This document shows positions 17,958 to 25,885 of a stretch of DNA of 64,000 nucleotides, one piece after another. The DNA lies in IMG/VR virus record IMGVR_UViG_3300021963_000081, positions 22,280 to 86,279 of that record. The stretch is one strand, 5' to 3'. The notes below the pieces were generated by a model that saw nothing but the letters and a program-made list of their open reading frames with translations, did no database searches and was not told where the DNA came from. Source of the stretch: a virus. How positions within the stretch are numbered: position 1 is the first letter of the stretch; the number at the start of each line of letters is the position of its first letter. Both the position numbers and the translations under genes were made by a program.

Positions 17958-20900
17958 ATGGAATTTAATATTGATCCATATTATGATGATTTTGAGGATA
18001 ATGCGAAAAATAATAATTACATGCGCATTCTCTTCAAGCCAGGAAAAGCAGTCCAGGCTCGTGAATTAACTCAAATTCAATCTATTCTGCAGAATCAGAT
18101 TAAGCAATTTGGCGACCATGTTTTCCAGGATGGCTCCCCAGTTATCGGTGGCAATCTAACTCTCGACAATAAAGTTCGTCACGTTAAACTTCTTGAATCT
18201 TACAATAACGTTGATATTGAAATCGATGATTTTGATCGCAAGGTTGTTCGCAATACATCAGGTTCTGTGCAAGCAAAAGTTCTAGCAACTTACTTCCCAA
18301 CGGATGGTGTCCCTACTCTTATCGTAAAATACCTCACTGGACTTGAGTTCCAAGATGGCGACGTAATTAAAATTGCTGGAACTACAACTCAAGCCCAATT
18401 AATTGCATCCAATGCCAGTGGACAAGCAACTGTTGTTTCTATCAACGATGGTGTTTTCTATGTTGATGGATTCTTCGTTCAGGTTTCTGATCAGACTGTT
18501 GTTGCTCAGGCTTATGGCGTAAATGCAAACGTAAAGGTTGGTCTTGAAATTACTGATACAATCGTAGACAGTGAAATTGACACCACACTTCTAGATCCAG
18601 CACAAGGATCGTTCAACTATCAAGCTCCAGGTGGTGATCGTTATCAATTCAATTTAACGCTCTCAACTCGCCCTCTTGATTCTATCGTCGACGAAGCGCA
18701 GTTCTTTGAACTAATGCGTCTTGAAAATGGAATCATTACAAAACAAGTCAAGTACCCAGTTTACGCTGAACTCGAAAAAACTCTTGCTCGCCGCACGTTC
18801 GATGAATCTGGCGATTATACAGTTCGCCCATTCCGCGCAACAGTTCTAGATGGAACTGATGCAAATAACTATACTCTTGCCATTGAGCCAGGTAAGGCAT
18901 ACGTCAAAGGCTTTGAATTTGAAACGCTCGGCACAATCAAAATCGATGTTGAAAAGCCAAGAAGCGCAGCAGACGTAAAACAATTATCAGATATTGATGT
19001 TGATACATCATCAGGAAATTACTTGTATGTAACGTCTGTGGTATCACCTGGACAGGGCAATGCGTTTATCAACATTGCATCACTGGAAAAGTTGGATATT
19101 CACTGCGGACTATCATCACAAATCAATGTTGGTTTGGGTAGTTCTGCCGCAAATGGTTTCATTTACCAGAATACTAAGATTGGTACAGCAAGAGTTCGTG
19201 ACTTTATTCGTGATGATAATAGCACTGAATCTATTGTTGATGGAAATGGTGTTTATCGAATTTATCTAACTGATGTGAACATTACTCCAAAAGTTCTGAA
19301 GGCTTCTGGAACTCACACATCAACAACTCTAAACGTGGCTTCTGGGCAATTCTTACCGCGCACGAATGGATTATACACAAACGTCTCAATAACTATTCTT
19401 CCAATTAGATTAGATGCTGTTGAGAATGTTTATGCAACCGCTCTTGGAAATACTTTTACAGTCAACGCTAACAACAACGGCACATTTGCTGGTAAGGTAA
19501 GTGTTGGTGATATTGTCCGAGTTGGTAACTTTGCTAAAGAAGTTACCGCTGTAGCCACAGGTAATTTGACAGTTAACTCAGCGTTCGCATATACTATGGC
19601 GAATTCCTCATCAAATCCTGTCGTTGTTTATAAGCAGACAAATTATTCTCAAAATGTTAGCGAACAAACACGCACTATCGCAAATTCTTGGTGGCAAGCA
19701 AACTATGCAACACTTCAAGTAGATCGTGCATTTGATAATGATGGCGTTCCAGATAGCAACACAGTCTTTCAATTAAACTTTGGCGTTGATGACGCAAAAT
19801 GTTTAGTTTCTGGTGTTGCAGTAGCAAACTCATTGCTTGCGAACGTAAACGTAGCAATGAATATTGCTCTCGATTCTAAGTTGATCACTGGCGACACTTA
19901 TCTATCAGACCCTCAAGATAAAATCTTCATCTATCAGCTTCCTGGTTCATTCGTAAGAAGAACCTCAATCAATAATGCTGATTATGAATATGATAAGATG
20001 GTGATGAATAAGACGGTTTCTGGTACTCCAGGCGTCTTCGTGATTGGATCTGGTACTCTTGCGGCTGCAGAGTCTATTCCATGGTCTGGCACAACGAGCT
20101 CAATTAGAGATAATCTAGTTGTTTATGTTCGAGACAAGGGTGCTTCCTCAACACCAAACGGATCATTGCTCAATCTAACCTCAGCAAACGTAACAGTCAC
20201 ATCAAATCAGATTACGATCGATACTGGCGACGCTGCGCTTCAGGCAATTGATGCTGTTGTTCGTGTTAAATTGAATGATACAGAAGATCTAATTCGCACA
20301 AAAACTTATTATGCTGATTCATCATTCAGTGCTGATCCGTTTACATATCCAACATCAAATGCGACAGCAAATGTTGAGGTGTCGTTAACTAACCTCGGAC
20401 ATGTTGCATCACTTAATCTTGCAAACGGTTTGATTTGGCTCTCAAATCCATCGTTCAATGCTGTACGTCCTGGAGATTCAATTTCTCTATTCCTCCCAGA
20501 CGTTGTGAAGGTTAACAAAGTTCTAATGGGTAATACAACACATTATCCTGATTCGAATAATGTTGAAGATATTACAGAAAGATTCGTATTTGACTATGGT
20601 CAGCGCGACGACAAATATGATCACGCAAGAATTATTCTAAAACAGGGTTATGGTTCTCCTTCTGGAAAACTGCTCGTCCACGTTGACTTCTATCATCATA
20701 TTTTCTCAACTGTTAATAAACTATCCTTCTTTGGTCCATCATCATACAGTCAAGATCAATATGATGACAACTTAATTCCTGTTTATGCTGCACAAATAAA
20801 CGGCAGAATATACAATCTCCGTGATTGTCTAGACTTCCGTCCATCAAGACCAATTGGAGATGTGTCTGACAGTTTCAATGTCCCAAATATTCCAAATCCA

Positions 20901-22469
20901 GACTCAACAACTGAATTGTCATTTGACTATTACATGGCAAGAATTGATAAACTCGTATTGTCGAAGGATAAAGAATTCAGAATTATTAAAGGTAAGTCAG
21001 GTGTAGTCCCATCAGTCCCACGAGACGATGATGATGCAATGACTCTATACACATTGCGCTTACCGCCATATGTTAATGACGTTCAAGCCATTCGTATGGA
21101 GTATAATGAAAACCGTCGCTTTACGATGAAAGACATTTCAAGTCTTGATAAGCGTGTTGAAAAACTTGAGTTTTTTGTTTCGTTAAACAACGTCGAAAAA
21201 CTCGCAATGTCTGATAAAACAAGTTACGAAGATAATACTGAAAAAGAAAAGTATGGCATTGTTGGTGAGAATTTTCAAAACTTCTCGATTGCAGACTTTA
21301 AAGATCCAGCATTTAGTTGTGCATTAGATCAAGGATTCTTAACACCAAGAGCAGAAACAAAAGCATTGTCATTTGCAAATAAATTTTTATCAAATGCAAA
21401 ACTTAATAAAAAGACAATCTCGCTAAACTTCACAGAAACACCTGCGATATCCCAAAACCTTGCTTCTGATAAGGCAGTGTCTGTACAGCCATTCCTATTC
21501 GGTCAATTCAATGGTATTGTTGAGATGTATCCAGAAACTGATTTCTGGGTTGAGAATAAACTCAAGCCAGAAGTAATCACAGTTCCTGAACGTATTATTG
21601 TTGAGCATACAACAGTCTATAAAGAAACAGTTATTGAAAGACAGCCTCAAATCACGATTGAACAAATTTTCCCAACGAGAAATGTTGAGACAATTATTAT
21701 CCGTGAGCCAGCTGTTCTTCCAATCCCATCTACACCTGACGTAGTTGTTGTGGATAATCCTCAACCACCAATTATTGTTCAACCAGATGTGCCAGTTGAA
21801 CCACCTCCACCTCCTGCACCACCAGAGCCACCGCCTCTACCGTGGGAACCACCTCCTCCACCGCCAGAGCCACCAACTCCGATTGATTTGGGATCTCCAG
21901 AAGTGCCGATATGGATTCCATATACCCCACCTCCAACACCACCTGATCCTGAACCAGTTGTTGTTACGCAGCCAATGAGAACTGGTGGCGGTGGTGGTTG
22001 CGTTGTACTAGAAAGTTATGTTCCATTAATTGAGCAAAAACTTTACAACGGTAAACCTGTTACGCAAGCATACATGCTCATGGATGGTATGGATATTCTT
22101 CTTGCCAATGAACAGTCACTTGATACAGTAGTTGGTAAAGTCATTCATAGTGGTATTGAGTTACAACCATGCGTGCGACTCACGACTGAATGTGGAGCTT
22201 CACTAGTATGTTCAACAACCGCTCCGATCCCAACGTTAAATAATGGTGTAATGAAGGCACCAAACGTTATTGGACAGATGATTGGTGTATACAAAAATAA
22301 TGAGTCGTCTTGGAGTAAAGTTGTGAGCATTGAAGATATGGGCGAAAAATTTGTTCGCGGTATAGATACTGGCGACAATAGTTTCTGGGCGGGAGAAACA
22401 GAAGGCGCATATATTCTTCACCACAATATGCGTATGGATAGAGACACTTACGACTATGAGAAGCATTGA
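17958..22469 (+). CDS. DUF4815-type baseplate/tail structural protein with C-terminal Hint domain
   Basis: A 1503-residue protein. The N-terminus (DPYYDDFEDNAKNNNYMRIL, then FKPGKAVQARELTQIQSIL and GGNLTLDNKVRHVKLLE) is the DUF4815 signature seen in cyanophage virion proteins. The middle is beta-rich and includes one copy of the gp7-type module (about 19440-19600). A Pro-rich hinge (about 1260-1340, runs of PPPPAPPEPPP type) leads to a Gly run and a Hint-like domain from C1348 (CVVLESYVPL) to N1490 (AYILHHN), with the internal LTTECGASLVCSTTAPIPT strand-turn. Thirteen residues follow the HN. It occupies the gp9/gp10 position after gp8. Attachment to the baseplate is inferred from that order. 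Confidence 0.8.
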   Translation: MEFNIDPYYDDFEDNAKNNNYMRILFKPGKAVQARELTQIQSILQNQIKQFGDHVFQDGSPVIGGNLTLDNKVRHVKLLESYNNVDIEIDDFDRKVVRNTSGSVQAKVLATYFPTDGVPTLIVKYLTGLEFQDGDVIKIAGTTTQAQLIASNASGQATVVSINDGVFYVDGFFVQVSDQTVVAQAYGVNANVKVGLEITDTIVDSEIDTTLLDPAQGSFNYQAPGGDRYQFNLTLSTRPLDSIVDEAQFFELMRLENGIITKQVKYPVYAELEKTLARRTFDESGDYTVRPFRATVLDGTDANNYTLAIEPGKAYVKGFEFETLGTIKIDVEKPRSAADVKQLSDIDVDTSSGNYLYVTSVVSPGQGNAFINIASLEKLDIHCGLSSQINVGLGSSAANGFIYQNTKIGTARVRDFIRDDNSTESIVDGNGVYRIYLTDVNITPKVLKASGTHTSTTLNVASGQFLPRTNGLYTNVSITILPIRLDAVENVYATALGNTFTVNANNNGTFAGKVSVGDIVRVGNFAKEVTAVATGNLTVNSAFAYTMANSSSNPVVVYKQTNYSQNVSEQTRTIANSWWQANYATLQVDRAFDNDGVPDSNTVFQLNFGVDDAKCLVSGVAVANSLLANVNVAMNIALDSKLITGDTYLSDPQDKIFIYQLPGSFVRRTSINNADYEYDKMVMNKTVSGTPGVFVIGSGTLAAAESIPWSGTTSSIRDNLVVYVRDKGASSTPNGSLLNLTSANVTVTSNQITIDTGDAALQAIDAVVRVKLNDTEDLIRTKTYYADSSFSADPFTYPTSNATANVEVSLTNLGHVASLNLANGLIWLSNPSFNAVRPGDSISLFLPDVVKVNKVLMGNTTHYPDSNNVEDITERFVFDYGQRDDKYDHARIILKQGYGSPSGKLLVHVDFYHHIFSTVNKLSFFGPSSYSQDQYDDNLIPVYAAQINGRIYNLRDCLDFRPSRPIGDVSDSFNVPNIPNPDSTTELSFDYYMARIDKLVLSKDKEFRIIKGKSGVVPSVPRDDDDAMTLYTLRLPPYVNDVQAIRMEYNENRRFTMKDISSLDKRVEKLEFFVSLNNVEKLAMSDKTSYEDNTEKEKYGIVGENFQNFSIADFKDPAFSCALDQGFLTPRAETKALSFANKFLSNAKLNKKTISLNFTETPAISQNLASDKAVSVQPFLFGQFNGIVEMYPETDFWVENKLKPEVITVPERIIVEHTTVYKETVIERQPQITIEQIFPTRNVETIIIREPAVLPIPSTPDVVVVDNPQPPIIVQPDVPVEPPPPPAPPEPPPLPWEPPPPPPEPPTPIDLGSPEVPIWIPYTPPPTPPDPEPVVVTQPMRTGGGGGCVVLESYVPLIEQKLYNGKPVTQAYMLMDGMDILLANEQSLDTVVGKVIHSGIELQPCVRLTTECGASLVCSTTAPIPTLNNGVMKAPNVIGQMIGVYKNNESSWSKVVSIEDMGEKFVRGIDTGDNSFWAGETEGAYILHHNMRMDRDTYDYEKH
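21999..22427 (+). other. Hint (hedgehog/intein-like) domain coding segment
   Basis: About 143 codons. The features are an N-terminal Cys after GGGGG, a block-B-like T-x-x-G-x-x-L-x-C-S-x-x-x-P segment, a G-x-x-FVRGI...FWAGE strand pair and a closing His-His-Asn. These are the N1 nucleophile, the TxxH-like region (here Ser-Thr-Thr replaces the usual His) and the terminal HN of the intein/BIL superfamily. The residue after Asn is Met, not Cys, Ser or Thr, so splicing is not expected; N-terminal cleavage or ester formation is the likelier activity. Confidence 0.65.
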
Positions 22470-22485
22470 TTTCTAGGAAAAAAAC

Positions 22486-25400
22486 ATGGCAATTAAAACA
22501 GAATACGGAACAGTAGTTGTTGACACAAATCTAGTTCCTTATATGAGACCTATAGATATCGAGTTTACTGCTCGAAATCTCAAGCCATATAAAATCGGTA
22601 GTGTCTTTTTCGACGACATCGCCGTTAATCGCTTTTGTCAAGTTGGCAATAAAGTAGAAATTGATGCAAAGAAAGTTATTGCAATTACTTCAAATACGGC
22701 AACAGCACCAACCTCTGGTCAATTAGTATACCAAGGATCGTCAAACGAAGCCGCATCATTTACCGCAACTGTTGATGCATATTATTCTGGTAACACAACG
22801 GTAATCCTTCGTTCGTTATCTGGAAATTTTGATGATACAGCTTCGTTGTTTATTGAAAATGGTTCTGGTGCAACTTATGCAAATGCAAGAATTGTCACTG
22901 TAAACGATTTCAATACATCAGATTCTTTCTATGCTGGAGAAGGTGTTATTTCTCCACAATCAAATACGTTTGCGACAGTTATCGCAACGACTGGTGATGA
23001 TGTTGTTTATCTAAATCAAAATTATCATAATATTAATGTTGTTGCAACCAGCGGTTCTACGCTTGCCGATTATACTAGTAAGTTTAAGGTTGGTGATCTT
23101 GTATTCCAAACTGCAGATGGTCAAAACAGATATGACCTTGCAGCATTCCGCGGACATGTTGAATACATTAACACGACTGGTGGAGCAATTGCAATTCGTC
23201 CAATCGACGGAACATTAGTTGCTAATGCCACAAGCACTTCGACGAATGCAAACGCCAGACTCTGGTGTGTTACCGATACATCTTCGCCTAAACCACTCCA
23301 CCTAAACTCATTTAATCTTTCTGGTTTTCCAGTAGATTCTTATCTTAAGAGCGTCGCAAACTCTGCAAACATTAAGATTATGGCATACACACATACATCA
23401 GGTGTGCTTGCAAATACATTAAATTCTGGATTGACACAAGTATTGCTTCCAACCAGTGCAAACACCTCAGGTGCTGCTGGCAATTTGATTTACTTTACTT
23501 CTGGAACATCAGCTGGATCTTTAAAACTAATTACAGCTGTAAGTGGAAGAACTGTAACTCTTGATTCAGCACTTGACCTAGATTACTCTTCAAATACAAC
23601 ATATTCTATTGGTAATTTTATTGTTGATGATACTGGTTGCCTTGCTGGTGTGTTCAGCGTTCCAGCATATCCTGGATTTAAGTTTAAAACTGGTAATCGT
23701 GTATTAACAATCACTGACACTTCAACTGTAAGCGATCCAGATTACGCAATGCGCGCAGCTGGTTCATTTGTTGCAAGTGGCATATTAAAGACAACTCAAA
23801 GAATTCAAACAACACCAACACTTCCACCTCTCCCTGAAGTGGATTCTGATGCGCTTGTTCGTCCAATTTCTCCAGCTGATAGATCGTATAATGCGGATGC
23901 AGTTAAAAATCCATCAACATCTTCTACTGGCTCAACGACACCAAGAATCAGCCTCGGAGATGGTTTGTCTCAAACATTCTTTACACCACGTCCAAAATCA
24001 AGCGCAAACAAGCAAGATTATGGTATGTTCGTAAGTTCTGTTGATCTATTCTTTAAGAGTAAGCCATCAACATCTCTTGGTGCGATGCAGCTTCCAATCA
24101 CATTGAAGATTGCAGAAGTTCAAAATGGTTATCCAACAAAGAACTATCTTGCTGCTAAGACAATTCAATGTAAGGATGTTAAGATTTCTACAGTTCCAAG
24201 CACGTCAAATACTTCAACTGTCACAAAGTTTACATTTGATGATCCAGTATTCTTAGAACCAGCTCGCGAATATGCGCTTGTTCTCGGATCTGACTCTCCA
24301 GATTATGAAGTATTCGTTGCAGAACTAGGTGCAGATGTTCTTGGTGCTACACCAACTCGTCGTATTTCCGAGCAGCCATACGCTGGTTCATTCTTCCGCT
24401 CACAAAACTCATCAACCTGGACACCATATCAGAATCAAGATTTGATGTTTGTGATTAATAAAGCAGTGTTTTTTAATTCTGGAGACGGCACTGCAAGATT
24501 TACACTCGATGAAGCACCAGAAGCAAATAACTTTGTTGATAAAGTTATCTTGATGGCTTCTGATCTTGACTTCCCAGTGACTGACCTTTCTTACAGCCTT
24601 CGTGGTGTTTACGCAAACGGATCTGGTCAAACTCAAGAAAGTGTCAGCGGTGTTGAATTGACTAAATTCTCGCCAGTTGAATATGGAACTATTCTTGATA
24701 AGTCAAATAAAACATCTATCAATCGTCGTAAATTGCTCAAAGGCAACGCAAACAGCTTTATTTTAACAGTAACTATGTCAACAGGCGATGCTGATATTTC
24801 TCCAGTAGTAAATATCGAAAGACTTGGTCTTACTGCATCTCGCTTCTTGATTAATAATGCTGGCATTCCAAATACTCAAATTTCTCTTTTGAGTTATGGT
24901 AGTGGATATAACGCAACGATCACTTCTGCTAATGTTTCAAATGCTCAAGAAAATGTATTTGGAACTTCAGTTTCGACGTTAGTCGCAAATGCTGCGCTAT
25001 ATCGCCAATATATCTTTGCTAATAACGCAAATATTGGTTTCTATGCAATCAATATTGCTGGTGGCGGTGGCTCTGGTGCAACTGGTTTCGCTGTTGCAAA
25101 TACTGACGGTCAAAATACTGTCAACTACGTTGTTATTACCGATCCAGGCAGCGGATATCTAACCACTCCAACGATTCGAATCGTTTCTGGTAATGCAACA
25201 CCAAATTCGAATGCAACAGCAGTAGTCGCTGGAGAAACAGGCAAATCTGGTGGTAATATCCAGGCGAAGTATGTAACTCGAGAAATTGTTCTAGAAGATG
25301 GCTTCGAGTCTGGTGATATTCGTGTGTTTATGGACGCGATCCGCCCAACTGGAACAGATGTCAATGTTTACTATAAAGTTAAATCAGTAGACGATAATGA

Positions 25401-25656
25401 TCGCTTTAGCGATAAAAGCTGGCAGTTAATGTTCAAATATAAGGACATTTACTCTAAGAGTCCTAGATCTCTTATTGGTTTAGAGTTTAGACCAGACTTA
25501 TTAGAAAACAGACTTTCATATGTTGAAAATGGAGTTACTTACCCTATTGGCGGTAAATTTAAGTCCTTTGCGATTAAGGTTGTATTGACCTCTTCTGATC
25601 CATCATTAGTACCTAAAGTTAGAAATCTTCGTATTATTGCGACCCCAGAAGGTTAA
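22486..25656 (+). CDS. Large virion structural protein, probable baseplate/tail-pin component
   Basis: A 1056-residue protein starting AIKTEYGTVVVDTNLVPYMRP, an N-terminus I associate with the protein that follows the DUF4815 protein in cyanophage-type genomes and is sometimes labelled gp10. It contains RPIDIEFTARNLKPYKIGSV and VNRFCQVGN near the start, a central jelly-roll-like region (LPITLKIAEVQNGYP...FDDPVFLEPAREYALVL), and two GSGY modules (about 24890 and 25140). The C-terminus (RIFMD-type DIRVFMDAIRPTGTDVNVYYKV...) is typical of tail pin or fibre network proteins. No T4 gene number can be assigned safely. The start follows an A-run leader. Confidence 0.65.
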   Translation: MAIKTEYGTVVVDTNLVPYMRPIDIEFTARNLKPYKIGSVFFDDIAVNRFCQVGNKVEIDAKKVIAITSNTATAPTSGQLVYQGSSNEAASFTATVDAYYSGNTTVILRSLSGNFDDTASLFIENGSGATYANARIVTVNDFNTSDSFYAGEGVISPQSNTFATVIATTGDDVVYLNQNYHNINVVATSGSTLADYTSKFKVGDLVFQTADGQNRYDLAAFRGHVEYINTTGGAIAIRPIDGTLVANATSTSTNANARLWCVTDTSSPKPLHLNSFNLSGFPVDSYLKSVANSANIKIMAYTHTSGVLANTLNSGLTQVLLPTSANTSGAAGNLIYFTSGTSAGSLKLITAVSGRTVTLDSALDLDYSSNTTYSIGNFIVDDTGCLAGVFSVPAYPGFKFKTGNRVLTITDTSTVSDPDYAMRAAGSFVASGILKTTQRIQTTPTLPPLPEVDSDALVRPISPADRSYNADAVKNPSTSSTGSTTPRISLGDGLSQTFFTPRPKSSANKQDYGMFVSSVDLFFKSKPSTSLGAMQLPITLKIAEVQNGYPTKNYLAAKTIQCKDVKISTVPSTSNTSTVTKFTFDDPVFLEPAREYALVLGSDSPDYEVFVAELGADVLGATPTRRISEQPYAGSFFRSQNSSTWTPYQNQDLMFVINKAVFFNSGDGTARFTLDEAPEANNFVDKVILMASDLDFPVTDLSYSLRGVYANGSGQTQESVSGVELTKFSPVEYGTILDKSNKTSINRRKLLKGNANSFILTVTMSTGDADISPVVNIERLGLTASRFLINNAGIPNTQISLLSYGSGYNATITSANVSNAQENVFGTSVSTLVANAALYRQYIFANNANIGFYAINIAGGGGSGATGFAVANTDGQNTVNYVVITDPGSGYLTTPTIRIVSGNATPNSNATAVVAGETGKSGGNIQAKYVTREIVLEDGFESGDIRVFMDAIRPTGTDVNVYYKVKSVDDNDRFSDKSWQLMFKYKDIYSKSPRSLIGLEFRPDLLENRLSYVENGVTYPIGGKFKSFAIKVVLTSSDPSLVPKVRNLRIIATPEG

Positions 25657-25658
25657 TT

Positions 25659-25883
25659 ATGTCGAAAGCAAGGATTGAAGGAAGCCCTAATTTCATAAAA
25701 GACGAAAGAAACATTGCTGTGTTAAATACGAATAAAGCCGTTATTGCTAAACATGAGCAAAAAATGGCTGAACTTCGTAGAAATAAGCAGGTTGACGACG
25801 ACATAAATAATCTGAAATCTGAAGTTTCAGACATAAAAGATATGCTTTCCCAAATTTTAAAAGCCGTTAGTGGCGAGAAGTAG
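25659..25883 (+). CDS. Small charged coiled-coil protein
   Basis: A 74-residue protein between two structural genes, with 2-base gaps on both sides. About half the residues are charged. The C-terminal part (DDDINNLKSEVSDIKDMLSQIL) shows heptad spacing of Ile/Leu/Val, consistent with a short coiled coil. It may be a fibre chaperone or a small connector. The family is not recognised. The tight spacing supports a real translated gene. Confidence 0.65.
   Translation: MSKARIEGSPNFIKDERNIAVLNTNKAVIAKHEQKMAELRRNKQVDDDINNLKSEVSDIKDMLSQILKAVSGEK
25802..25809 (+). promoter_or_regulatory. Candidate late promoter before the first fibre gene
   Basis: CATAAATA, identical to the box before the oxygenase gene at 33038. 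It lies inside the small coiled-coil gene, 77 bases before the fibre ATG. Confidence 0.4.
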
Positions 25884-25885
25884 AC

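Noticed and set aside
22410-22430. Reading the Hint domain as a complete splicing intein
   Set aside because: The residue after the terminal Asn is Met and only 13 residues follow, so no useful C-extein with a nucleophile exists.
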